This document shows positions 1 to 10,867 of a DNA stretch of 64,000 bases, one piece after another. The position numbers were made by a program, and so were the translations under genes. This stretch comes from Ophiura sarsii (lineage: Eukaryota; Echinodermata; Ophiuroidea; Amphilepidida; Ophiuridae): the NCBI GenBank assembly GCA_035610835.1, contig CM069452.1:31899150-31963149 (forward strand). The letters are read 5' to 3'. The notes beneath the pieces are model-generated. The model was not told the origin of the DNA, searched no databases, and was given only the letters and a program-made list of their open reading frames with translations. How positions within the stretch are numbered: the first letter of the stretch is position 1; each line of letters opens with the position of its first letter.

Positions 1-1027
1 ATAGAACTTTTTATTTGAACTATATCTATTGCCGGTCTAAAGTTTTCAATCACTGCAATATACCAGGCAACTTGCTTTGCGAATAAGGATAATACTAATA
101 ATAAAATCATGCTTATAAAGCGCGTTGCAAACAACTCAAAGCGCTTCACAAAAGATGCATCACATAAATTCACATTACATACATGGTTATGAAAGATTTT
201 ATTAAACCATTTAACTGTACAAACACTAGCAAAATAAAAAGATGCCAGTCCCTTATAGTAAGATTGTTTTGAAAAGAATTTTAAATTTTAATTTGAGCAA
301 GCAGAATCTATTCAGTTGTATATTTACTGTTATTTTTTAGTACCTGGAGCAAAAATTCATATATTGTTTTCTTTTAAAACATTGTCAATGGAAATGCGAT
401 GGAAATTTGAGCAAGCAGAATCTATTCAAACAAATGATTTATATTTCATATATATTCCGTTTCTTGTTTTTCCAATATTATTTAAATGTCCTGCCTTGCC
501 GCGCTTGAGTTCCACAAAACTAATAATATTTATATTTAATCATTCAAATTATTTTCTCGCAAAAATGTAAAATGTGAATAATGCGGATGCATTTCGTTTA
601 TAGACAAAGTGAAAGTAAAATTAAAGGGTTAAGAATGATTTGGTGTTAAAAGGTGTTGGAAATGGCCAATGTATTACTAGCGATGAAACTGATTTATTGT
701 AACACAAATTAAAATATTTTTAGTTGCTAAAACTGGACAGATAGTGTTGGACAAAATATCGTTGGCTTAAATAATGTTGGAAACAAAAGATGTGGTCCAA
801 ATAATGTTGGACAAAAAGTAATTAGCCTAATTCATGAATTAATTTTGGACCAAAAACAAAATGGACGAAAACTACTTGAGACCAAAACATTTTGGACTTA
901 GTGTATTTGGACAATAAAATATTTAGGACTAAGTGTATTTGGAGAAGAAAAAAAATCACTTTTGGACGAAATGTTCTACACCCCATCACTTATTTACGAT
1001 ATAACAATTAGGTTTGGTAATTTTTTT
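1..1027. other. Intergenic, no gene seen
   Basis: No supported coding sequence. Around 110-165 there is a motif with TATAAAGCGCG followed by AAGCGCTTCACA, resembling the TATAGCGC-type dispersed repeat seen again near 47715 and 52978. Between about 730 and 980 the words TTGGACAAAA and TTTGGAC recur at irregular spacing, which looks like a degenerate short tandem repeat. Confidence 0.5.
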
Positions 1028-2252
1028 TAAGGTATACCTGCAGATCGTTTAAGGAATTTCCACAAATTGCATCCTATAGTTTGACCTACAATATGAGTAC
1101 CAATAAATACACCCACAGATTCTACGCAATCAGTGATCAGAATGCGACACCACTCATGATAAACCACTCCCACTTATGACATCATAAGCTGCACCGTAAC
1201 TTTATTCTAAGATATGCTCTTAGTTGAACGACAACAGAATCATTTCTAAATTTTGTGTTTAGTTCGCCAAGAGCTGTGTAGCTACATAGGAGATTGCATC
1301 TTATGAATTTGTATGCAGTTTTTCGTGCTTCATATCGGACACTTTATTTTATCCTACCATCGCGATGATTCTCGCGTTCCAATTGGATAAGCACCTGAAT
1401 TTGGTGACTAGATATATTCCGTATCCGACCCCCGTATCCCGTATCCGGTCAGTAACAAACTGCGCATCGTTCATATAGTAAAAAAATAGAAGTGTTAAGC
1501 ATGATTATCTGCTTCAAATATTTACATAAAATAATTATACAGTTTTTGTGGAAAGATCGGAAATGTTCTGTAGTTCCACATGCTCTCTGTACAGATCTAC
1601 ACATGTAAGGGATATTCATTAGAAATATATGTGTTCCCCGCGACACTACACGCACGGTATACTTTACTTTGACTGGAAAACGCCCCACCACTCCTTTTAA
1701 ACCACTCCCACTTACGACATTATAATAAACAAATCGGTGACTTCGTTTTAAAATATGCTAGTAATTTAAAGATCGTAAGAAAAAACGTCCACAAATTGCA
1801 TCACCTAGTGTGACCTGCAGTATTCGTACAAATGAAAACACCCGCATGCAGTGTCTATGCAATTAGTGGTCAGAACACCACACCACTCATTATAGACCAC
1901 TCCAACTTACGATATGATAATTCATTTTGGTGATTCTGTTCTAAGGTATGCTTGCAGATCGTTAAAGGAATTTCCGCAAATTGCATCACATAGTTTGACC
2001 TACAATATTAGTACCAATAAATACACCCACAGATTCTACGCAATCAGTGGTCAGAATGCGACCCACTCATGATAAACCACTCCCACTTATGACATCATAA
2101 TAAACTGCACTGCGACTTTATTCTAAGATATGCTCTTAGTTTAACGACAACAAAATCATTTCTGAATTTTGTGTTCAGTTCGCCAAGAGCTGCACAGGAG
2201 ATTGTATCTTATGAATTTCAATGCAGTTTTTCGTGCTTCATATCGGACACTA
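1028..2252. repeat. Divergent direct repeat, about 310 bp, three copies
   Basis: The block at 1028-1340 recurs at 1938-2252 with high identity: shared words include CAGATCGTT, ACCCACAGATTCTACGC and CGTGCTTCATATCGGACAC in the same order. A third, more divergent and partial copy lies between, about 1690-1935 (ACCACTCCCACTTACGAC, GACCTGCAG). All are in the same orientation, so this is a small satellite-like array rather than a TIR element. The 80-residue minus ORF inside it is not supported as a gene. Confidence 0.75.
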
Positions 2253-3346
2253 TACTCTATAATAGAGTATTATTCTCAGTTGCAGACAGTGTCTTATGTC
2301 ATGATTTACTTTGCTAATATGATATAAATTTACTTTGCTACTGAATTTTATATCGTCTACGAAATCTAGATGTTGCTTATATATTATTTCATACACAACT
2401 GGACCAACACTATACCAGAACCATCAAAAGTAACACAGATTTAATTAGTCTGCTGATGAAAGGTGTAGCAACACCTGAAAATTCCAGGTAATTATTTCTT
2501 GTGTTGAGATCGAAAGTTTAACTTCATATTACAGATTTAATTTGTTGTGGGTGCTTTACCTCAGCTCTGTTACCGGATCACTGACACAACGATATATTGT
2601 GGGACATACCTATATCTTCAATCTGGTCAGACGCACCCAGTACCTTCAGATTTTGTGAGAATTATTTATGCCGTTGGCAAGCAGTGAGTTGTTGATAAAC
2701 TGTTCATTGAATGTGTAATGCACCATTATGATGGTTGCATTTCATTTGGTGCCATCCGTTGCAGGTAGTAAACAGTGTAGTCTGTCTTGAAACATTCACT
2801 TTATAATAGATTTTCCTTCAATTAAACTTCAATACTTGATAATGTGAACTACAGCTCTTAAGTCACCTCATTTTTCTTCTTCATGATTCTGACATTTCTA
2901 ATCATGATCGCTTCACTTTACATATCTTGATCTACCCTTGGCCAACTAGAATTTGTCTGAATCAAAACAAGTTTCCCTGCATCACTTTGCCACAAATGTA
3001 GCTTTAGCTATCCATGAGCGCTTGTCAAGTAGTGCTTGAATGACTAATTTGATGAACGGACTGATGAATTGGTCATCTACGTAGATGAAGCTCATCTTCT
3101 CTTGTGGTTTGTCTTGATTCTTGGTAGCAGCATGTTATGGAATCAAACTAATCTTGAAGAAATGGCGCTATGATATATGAACTCTGTAACATATACCTAG
3201 GTTTTAAAGCCTCGTTTCGATTGCAATCTGAAAATATTAATCTCACTGAACTGAACTTGAAAGTGAAGATACATATTTCATCATACGACTCGGTTTACTA
3301 TATCATTCTTGCCAATGATCAGGTTTGATTGAGGAAGATTTCAACA
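2253..3346. other. Upstream region of the first LRR-GPCR
   Basis: No coding sequence recognised. A short perfect hairpin, ATACTCTATAATAGAGTAT, lies near 2254-2272 at the end of the direct-repeat block. An upstream ATG at 3315 opens a five-codon uORF that closes before the GPCR start. No TATA box or Inr can be asserted by eye. Confidence 0.4.
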
Positions 3347-6300
3347 ATGGCTGCTTTAACAATATTGAGTATGATTCTGAAAACAACCATCCTCATCCTG
3401 ATGACAGTCTTTCAAATTGACATAACATCTGTGGCTTCAGCCGAAATAGCTGTGAAACCACTGTGGGATGTTGAAATCAATGATACGCAACCATGCGGCA
3501 TTGGAGAGAGAAATACCAGTAATGGGGCATTGTTCATCCAAGGAAGTATGCATCACACCTGCAGTGTCCAAGTCAATGCATCACTGGGATATTTTATTGT
3601 TATTGAATTGCCCCAAAATACTTCAATGAAACCTCAATTCTTTTATGTCGAGCGTGGAGAGAATTTTGTTGGTTGTCCAAACAAGTATGTAAGATTTGAT
3701 GCACAAACTGGACCATGCCATTCTATTTTCTTAGAGGTAAGTCTCCGTATAAATCTGCAGAGTAATGCCAGCCTGTTAATCTATGCGATAGCAGCATCAG
3801 AATTGCTACCTAGATGTCCAGAAATTTATTATGACATCAATGCTGGTCCAAATGTAAACCAGACATCAGTTTGCCAGAATGTAAATGGGTATGATGACAA
3901 AATTACTTGTGAATTACAGTCTGGTTATTGTGAACTAGAATTTCCATCCCACTGTAATGCTACTCTTGGTAACAGAGAGGTTGCTTTACAATGTTCAAAT
4001 GATGACCTGATCTCCAAATATATAACAATGATAATTTACCCCATCCATACATCCGTCATAGACCTACGCTATAATAACATTGTAAAACTTGAAGTCGATT
4101 CACTTCAAGATATGGATGATTTACAATCACTATACAAGCTTGTTCTTTGGAATAATAATTTGATTCAACTAGACGTAGGAGTATTTCATGGGTTAGAAGC
4201 ACTGACTATCCTAGATCTTGGGGGTAATAAGTTAACTACTCTACCAGCTAAGGTCTTCTGGGGTCTACACATTTTGCGTGTACTATACTTATCAAGTAAT
4301 GAATTGGTCATGTTAAATGACAGTGTATTTGTTGGTTTAGGAAATCTGGCATCTCTAAGTCTCCAAAGCAATAGATTGGTAACACTCCCAGAGCAGACGT
4401 TTAGAGATTTAACAAACTTGAAAACACTTAACCTGCAACAAAACCAAATATCCACAGTATATCCTGGTTTGTTTGATGGTTTGACAATGTTGACATATCT
4501 AGACCTTGAAGAAAATATGCTGGGAACACTCCCAGATGGGTTGTTAGTGGAAGTTGAAAACCTACATATACTGTATTTGTCAGAAAACGAATTGGCCACA
4601 TTGAATGCTGGGTCATTTCAAGGGTTAGTAAATTTGGCTGAAATTTATCTTGATTACAATATGCTTGTTACATTTCCAATTAGGTTGTTTTGGGGACTTG
4701 AAAATCTGAATGAACTTTATGTTAATGATAACGAGTTAAGTAGCTTGAATGCAAATGAGTTCAAAGAGTTGAGAAATTTGACCTATCTATATCTTGGTTT
4801 CAATGCATTGGCAATGCTCCCTGGTGGGGTGTTTAGGGACCTGGGTAATTTGAAGGAACTTGATATTTCAAATAACATATTGGTGAGCTTGAATGCAAAT
4901 CAATTCCAAGGGTTAAGAAAGTTGACTTATTTGTATCTTGGTAATAATGAATTGGTAACACTCCCTGTTGGATTATTTGTAGACCTGAGAAACCTGCAAA
5001 ATCTGTTCCTTTTTAAAAACCGGTTACTGAGCTTGAATGCTTATGAATTTGAAGGGTTGGGATTGTTGAGCCATTTACAGCTGAGTTTTAATGAATTGGT
5101 AACACTCCCAATTGGAGTGTTTTGGGGATTGATAAACTTGAAGAGTCTACACCTTCTAGAAAACAGGTTGGTTAGCTTGAATGAAAATGAGTTTCATGGG
5201 TTGGAAATGTTGACTTTTGTAAATCTTAATCGTAATGCATTAGTTTTACTTCCGGTTGGGTTGTTTAAAGACCTGAAAAACTTGAATATCCTAAGATTAG
5301 AGTCCAACCGGTTGTCATCATTATATACCGGTTTATTTCAAGGGATTAGACAAGTAACGCTATTAGATCTAGGTGATAATGCACTTGATGCACTCCCTGT
5401 TGGATTATTTGAAGGTCTGGTAAACTTGATTGTACTTTCTCTTCGTCAAAACCAGTTGATCAGCTTGCATCCATTAACTGATTCGAGAAACATGGACATG
5501 AATGAAACCAATGTGATTCAGTCATCGGATAGTCCACTTCATGGATTAACCAGTTTGCAAACAATACAGTTGGAATCTAACCAACTAAAAGGATTAAATT
5601 CCAATATTTTCAACACATTATTCAATCTGAGGTATGTATTTCTATCCAAGAATAGGCTTACAAATCTTGCAAGTGATATATTTCAGGATAACATGAATAT
5701 TAATATTATTGATTTGTCTGATAATTTGTTAACCAAATGCCCAAATATCAAACATCTGATCTTTTTAAATTTGCTTAATCTGAGAGGTAATGCACTGGCT
5801 TACATAAGTTCTGATACATTTTCTTCACTCTCTAGAAACACAGAGTTTGCTGTAAGTCAACATGAGATTTGTGAGTGTTATGTGCCTGCTGGTGTAAAGT
5901 GCAGCGCACGGGATAACAGATCTCCATATCTCACATGTGATAGGCTTTTATCAGATAGGACATTGGTGGCATTGATGTGGCTAATTGGTTTAAATGCACT
6001 CGGTGGAAATATATTTGTGTTGGTTTGGAAAAAGAAAAACACCATCAAGTATTCTGTACAAGATTTACTACTGAGCAATCTGGCCATATCCGATTCACTC
6101 ATGGGATTATACATGATAATCGTTGCAAGTGCTGATATATATTTTGGAGATTATTTCCCAATGCAATCTGAAACCTGGAGGTCTGGCATTACTTGCAGAA
6201 TATCTGGAGCCATAGCAATAACCTCCAGCCAGGGATCTGTATTCTTTGTTATGTTATTAAGCCTTGATAGGTTTATCAATATAAAATTTCCATACTCTAA

Positions 6301-6970
6301 TAGAAAATTGGGTATAACATCAACAATTGTTACAGCTGTGTTGATATGGATTGTTTCTCTTGTATTAGGTATTGTCCCATCCATTTTAGCTGGAATAAGC
6401 TTTAAGTTTTATGATAACTCACATGTGTGTATTGGTTTACCCTTGGCTTTAACAAAAACTTACTCTTATTACCAGAGTACCAATGAAATCTACATACGAG
6501 ATTTAAGAACTTTCTACACCATTGATACCTTCACTTCCCACTTCAGTGGTTTTGATAATGGCTTGTATTACTCAACAGCCCTTTTTCTTGGTGTTAACTG
6601 CATATGTTACCTGGTAATTCTTGTTTGCTATATAGAGATATATAGAACTGTCAGAAAGTCATCAAAAGAGTCTGGACGAACCCAAGATATGGAAGAACAA
6701 ATCAGACTCACTGCTAAGATTACCGCCATAGTGGCAACAGACTTCATTTGTTGGTCCCCTATTATATGTTTGGGAATTTTAGTTCAAACTAGGGTCATTA
6801 TATTGCCCCCTTCAGTGTATGCATGGTCAGTGACCTTTGTCTTACCAATTAATTCAGCGATAAACCCATACCTGTACACAATCTCAGATATAATATCTAA
6901 TCATCGAAAGAACCAAGCAGCAAAGGAAAGTAAGCAAATATCACATGGAATCAATCTTCAACAAATGTGA
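3347..6970 (+). CDS. LRR-containing G-protein coupled receptor (relaxin-receptor/GRL101-like), copy 1
   Basis: Predicted plasma-membrane receptor of 1207 residues in one exon. The frame is open from 3329 with a TTG; the first ATG is at 3347 (context ACAATGG, strong Kozak), with an in-frame stop just before 3329. Order of parts: hydrophobic signal peptide (about residues 1-30); a Cys-containing, N-glycosylation-rich beta-type segment (about 70-160) resembling a CUB domain, tentative; about 24 LRRs of 24 residues (about 235-820, pattern LxxLxLxxNxL); a Cys cap (CECYVPAGVKC); then seven helices (about 870-1170). GPCR hallmarks visible: GGN in TM1, LAISD in TM2, Cys at GITC (TM3) and SHVC (ECL2), LDRF in place of DRY, CWSP in TM6, NPYLY in TM7. 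It resembles rhodopsin-class LGR type C receptors; no LDLa module is visible. The ligand is unknown. The neighbour at 11210 is its tandem paralogue. Confidence 0.93.
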   Translation: MAALTILSMILKTTILILMTVFQIDITSVASAEIAVKPLWDVEINDTQPCGIGERNTSNGALFIQGSMHHTCSVQVNASLGYFIVIELPQNTSMKPQFFYVERGENFVGCPNKYVRFDAQTGPCHSIFLEVSLRINLQSNASLLIYAIAASELLPRCPEIYYDINAGPNVNQTSVCQNVNGYDDKITCELQSGYCELEFPSHCNATLGNREVALQCSNDDLISKYITMIIYPIHTSVIDLRYNNIVKLEVDSLQDMDDLQSLYKLVLWNNNLIQLDVGVFHGLEALTILDLGGNKLTTLPAKVFWGLHILRVLYLSSNELVMLNDSVFVGLGNLASLSLQSNRLVTLPEQTFRDLTNLKTLNLQQNQISTVYPGLFDGLTMLTYLDLEENMLGTLPDGLLVEVENLHILYLSENELATLNAGSFQGLVNLAEIYLDYNMLVTFPIRLFWGLENLNELYVNDNELSSLNANEFKELRNLTYLYLGFNALAMLPGGVFRDLGNLKELDISNNILVSLNANQFQGLRKLTYLYLGNNELVTLPVGLFVDLRNLQNLFLFKNRLLSLNAYEFEGLGLLSHLQLSFNELVTLPIGVFWGLINLKSLHLLENRLVSLNENEFHGLEMLTFVNLNRNALVLLPVGLFKDLKNLNILRLESNRLSSLYTGLFQGIRQVTLLDLGDNALDALPVGLFEGLVNLIVLSLRQNQLISLHPLTDSRNMDMNETNVIQSSDSPLHGLTSLQTIQLESNQLKGLNSNIFNTLFNLRYVFLSKNRLTNLASDIFQDNMNINIIDLSDNLLTKCPNIKHLIFLNLLNLRGNALAYISSDTFSSLSRNTEFAVSQHEICECYVPAGVKCSARDNRSPYLTCDRLLSDRTLVALMWLIGLNALGGNIFVLVWKKKNTIKYSVQDLLLSNLAISDSLMGLYMIIVASADIYFGDYFPMQSETWRSGITCRISGAIAITSSQGSVFFVMLLSLDRFINIKFPYSNRKLGITSTIVTAVLIWIVSLVLGIVPSILAGISFKFYDNSHVCIGLPLALTKTYSYYQSTNEIYIRDLRTFYTIDTFTSHFSGFDNGLYYSTALFLGVNCICYLVILVCYIEIYRTVRKSSKESGRTQDMEEQIRLTAKITAIVATDFICWSPIICLGILVQTRVIILPPSVYAWSVTFVLPINSAINPYLYTISDIISNHRKNQAAKESKQISHGINLQQM

Positions 6971-7348
6971 TGGATTCATACACCGTTATGGGAACCCCAT
7001 TTGAAAGTAATCTCTCACATTTGACCTTAATCAGAATTCGACCTTGGGGTGTTTATAACAACTTATAATGTTTGTACCTTTTAGCTCAAATCCTTTTGAT
7101 ATGACATGTAGAACCATATTTGAATTTACAGTGTTAGTACACAATACACCGTACCAGTTTGTCCACCATTAGGATAACAGGTCTAGGTGAATATAGAATG
7201 TCCACAAAACACAATTTGAATTGGTCAAACTTGTGAACACTGGGCCAAAGCCTTTGTTGTTCCATTCCTGGCTGTTCATATACAGGGACAGGCTTTACCA
7301 ATAGGTGCTTTGTCAGCTTATAACAGTATGATGCCACCTTTCTGTGTA
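6971..7348. other. 3' flank of GPCR copy 1
   Basis: Presumed 3' UTR and flank. No AATAAA was found near the stop and nothing else was recognised. It is not similar to the flank of the second GPCR, so the high identity between the paralogues ends at about the stop codon. Confidence 0.4.
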
Positions 7349-7680
7349 AATGGCATGGAGAGATTGGTGAGAGTAATGAAATTTGGAAAACAATAATTGT
7401 ATCAATAGACAACATATGTTAGAAACCATGAAACGTAATAATTTATGGGAAATTTTTTGAAGATGGCGCTACATAGACATTCGGGTGAAGCCATATGTGC
7501 CAAATTCTGCTGATAATTTCGATGTTATCTACATTGAAATTATCAAATTGTGAAATATTACATGATTGACTGCGAATTAAGGTAGTTTCAGATGGTAGTT
7601 ATTACTTTGTTGCAAAAAAACCCAATTTCCATGAAAATTGAGGGCGGACTCCCATACGTATCTCTAAAAGCCCCTTTAAA
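7349..7680. mobile_element. MITE family A, copy 1
   Basis: Ends GGCATGGAGAGATT and ATCTCTAAAAGCCCCTTTAA are degenerate inverted repeats of the TTAAAGGGGCATTGAGAGAT terminus seen at 18204, 41174, 45245 and 60900. The interior (GGCGCTACAT, ACTGCGAATTAAGGTA, CAGATGGTAGTTA, CTCCCATACGTATCTCT) matches the 18204 copy. It is non-coding and non-autonomous. Confidence 0.75.
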
Positions 7681-7903
7681 CCGTCACTAGAACCCTGACT
7701 CACTCTTTTATCTATACAGTTGAGTGCATACTTCTCTATAGAGTGTTGTTGAAGAGCAAAGGGTTAGTGAGTGGGACCTACTATAATATACAATGTGAAG
7801 TGTGTAGCCTGCTGGTGTGGTGATTTGCAAGTAAAAAGATCATTATCTGGTAAATACAGCCTGTGAATTCAGCCTACTCCAGGGTTGGTACTCACAGAAG
7901 ATC

Positions 7904-8377
7904 TACCGTATTATCCCTATTAAGCGCCCAGGGCGGTTAACTAAGTCATTTTGGGTGGGCGCTTATTTGTATACTGATCTACAAAGTTGTTGACCGTCAA
8001 GGTTGCAAAATTCAACAACCTTTACGTCCCAAGACTGCAAAATTCGATGTTTTGCAATTCAAGATGGCGGCCTCCACGAATGACAATAAACACGAAACGT
8101 GCGTATTTCGGATGGTTTCTGTTGCTGTTTGAAGGCATAGCACATGGTTTAAGTTCACTTCTGGATCACAAACAATATGTCAAGTATGTCTGAAGTTAAA
8201 ATAACCACAATTTCCTCTTTAAGCAATTTGTAGTCCGAGACTTAGTGTGATGTGAGTAACTTTTAAGTAAGCTTATTTTTTGGGTGGGCGGTTAATTAGT
8301 ATATATTTTTAAAGTCACCTGAGAAAAAGGGGTGGGCGCTTATAAGGTACTGGGCGCTTAATAGGGATAATACGGTA
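7904..8377. mobile_element. TIR element, family H, copy 1
   Basis: Terminal inverted repeats of about 28 bp: TACCGTATTATCCCTATTAA at the left and TTAATAGGGATAATACGGTA at the right, each followed inward by the GCGCCCAG/CTGGGCGC block. The interior is non-coding and holds further inverted GGGTGGGCG motifs. A second copy lies at 20095-20746. The 68-residue ORF inside is a by-product. Confidence 0.8.
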
Positions 8378-8439
8378 CTCCCATACCTAACTGGTTTGGT
8401 GAGGAATAGGTTGGGGTCTATAAAAGAGTTGTATCTGGT

Positions 8440-8690
8440 GGCTTATCTACCCAGGAACTTTGCTTGTCTGGTAGTCTTGTAGGGAGATATTGTGTATGTA
8501 TACCACATGCATTTAGTGGTGGACAAAGAGTATTGGAAGAGCTATACCCGAGCACGTTAAAAATGTCACAGACTCCTTCATAAAAATACATGTATTCATA
8601 CATGTATTCCTAGGTTCAGCACCTGTCCGGTTGACTCCCATTAGGGGATGTTGGATAGTATCCATACAGATACAGATACAGATACAGAGA
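8440..8690 (+). mobile_element. SINE-like element, copy 1 (partial)
   Basis: The words CCCGAGCACGTTAAAA, GTCACAGACTCCTTC and GTATTCCTAGGTTC occur here in the same order as in the reverse complement of 60200-60315, so the two are copies of one family. The 3' side ends in a short microsatellite, (ATACAG)n at about 8668-8690, as expected of a SINE tail. The tRNA-like head is clearer in the 60-kb copy. Confidence 0.6.
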
Positions 8691-9893
8691 AAGCATACAT
8701 TGAAGGCATTTATAGAGTGCTGATACAAGTGCCTAATCCAAAAAAAAGAGGATTAAGTTAATGTCTTCTCCAAAAAGTCACAGCCCTTTAACATAAATCA
8801 CTGTCTGCCAAATCAGTTGCATTTAAACTTGAACCTCTGAAAAAAGCATGAGAATAAGCGACCCTTATTTCATATACTTTGGTATTATCATCAATGCCTT
8901 GTCATTGCCATCATCACATACCAAAAACTACCAAAATATGAATCCGATTCAAGTTAAAGCGGAATTTTGTGCATCAAACCTCTTTCTCTCACATAAGACT
9001 ACGAAATATAAACCAACTACCTTTAAATAGTGTTCCAGGGACCAAGCAGTGCTTCAGTCTGTTAGATCTAAGGGAAAAGTGAAACCTTAAATGAAAAGGA
9101 AAGAATTACCAACACCCATAGTAATCTTTTGTATTGAATATCCCTAAATATAAGAAAATGTTATAGAATAGATATGAATGAATGAATTTCTTTACAAAAT
9201 CTGCCTATTCATAAACCAAATGATATATCGCTAGGAAGGATAGATATCCATATTCATGAAGATCACACAAAAAGAATTTAGTATATTGCCAAATATGGTT
9301 GTAAAATTCACAACACCATTATTAATGGGATGAAAGCAGGATATCCATATTCATGAAGATCACGCAAAAAGAATTTGGTATTACCAAATATGGTTGTAAA
9401 ATTCACAACACACCATTATTAGTGGGATGAAAGCAGGTGTTATTGGTTATGAGAAATAGCTACCTTACCTATAGGGGCGTGTTACCGGTGATGCAAAAAT
9501 GGTATAAGGCCACAAAATCGCTGGAAGGTGATGCGTTGGTATCAACATACCATTGCGTTGGTATCAGTATACCATTTGCATGTCAAGTAAGTCGCCGGTT
9601 CGTCTGTTTCATTTCTTAAATTGCATGCATTTATATCATAGATATGATTTCATCTTACCTGGCAATTAGAGATGTTGTAACGAGTATGCCATCGGATGAC
9701 TTAATAGGTCAAGCATTCATCACAAGGGGCTCCCGACTTCATCAAGACATCTCACGTCTTTAGTTTGGAGAGTACAGGAATTGTTGCAAACTGATGTATG
9801 TATAACTTTTTGATTGCTGATCAACACCATCTATATTGACTGCTACCCTTATCACTTGCCTTACCTACTTTGATATATGACTCTACATGTTGA
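8691..9893. repeat. Intergenic with a 2-copy tandem repeat (about 105 bp)
   Basis: Tandem duplication at about 9240-9437: GGATAGATATCCATATTCAT...CAACACCATTATTAATGGGATGAAAGCAGG recurs immediately downstream with few changes. Nothing else is recognised in the segment; the small ORFs are not supported. Confidence 0.7.
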
Positions 9894-10535
9894 ACTACAC
9901 CTAGCACATAAAGTCCCTGCTCAGGTGCTTTGAGGTTGACTAATTCAAAATATATAATCGGTACCAAAAATCTGAGATAAACATTAAATGAGCAAATTTC
10001 TTCTCCGCAGTTTGATACCTCATTCAACAAAATCGAATGGATAATTTTAAAGTTATGTCGATTTCAATGACCGTGCATGCAACAGAAAAGTGGCACTAGG
10101 TATAGGAATCATTGATTTGTGTGTGATAACTGTGTGCTATCTGAACGTGACAGATAAATGGGTCTTTAGTGATAACCGCAATGTGCGGGACAAAGGGTGT
10201 ATCTGGCTGTGAAGAATACAAGTCTTAGCTGATAAGCTGTGAGTTTTTCAGTGCGTAAATCCATAGACCGGTAAAACATTGATTTTTACCGTCTATGGTA
10301 AATCACACACAAATCAATGATTTCCTATACCTAGTGCCACTTTTCTGTTGCATGCGCGGTCATTGAAATCGACATAACTTTAAAAGTATCCATTCGATTT
10401 TGTTGAATGAGGTATCAAACTGCGGAGAAGAAATTTGCTCATTTACTGTATATCTCAGATTTTTGGTACCGATCATATATTTTGAATTAGCCAACCTCAA
10501 AGCACCTGAGCAGGGACTTTATGTGCTAGGTGTAG
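9894..10535. mobile_element. Foldback element with 235-bp arms
   Basis: Left arm about 9894-10128 and right arm about 10302-10535 are near-perfect inverted repeats starting CTACACCTAGCACATAAAGT and ending with its complement. The roughly 170-bp spacer contains its own small hairpin (CATAGACCGGTAAAA/TTTTTACCGTCTATG, 10262-10298). Non-coding. Confidence 0.85.
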
Positions 10536-10867
10536 ATCATCTAAATGACTAAATTCCTACTTGTCAAGTGTGATTTTGTATTAACTCATTATTCATAAAC
10601 TTTCAATAGCGAAAGAAATAACAGAATAACTAGACACAACCATGTCATCCATTCAGATGCGTTGACCGTTTCAACGATTGAATTCTTATTTGTCATAGTT
10701 TCTACAACCGCCTATTGTGTATAAAACTGAACTGGAAGGGAATGTGAAGATGACCAACTAACTGGATTCTGACCAACACTCAGCACTTCAATTTAAACCT
10801 ATTTATTATAGTGCAGTTCCAATAAATGGATCTCTGGTGAGACAGCTACGCATCCTCATTTTCATCT

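Noticed and set aside
3329..3346. TTG start (and GTG at 11198) giving slightly longer GPCRs
   Set aside because: Nuclear animal genes start with ATG; the first ATGs (3347, 11210) have strong Kozak context and lead straight into signal peptides.
3734..3765. Splice-donor-like GAGGTAAGT followed by CTGCAG, conserved in both GPCRs
   Set aside because: The interval is only about 25 nt, too short for an intron, and the frame is open and conserved through it.
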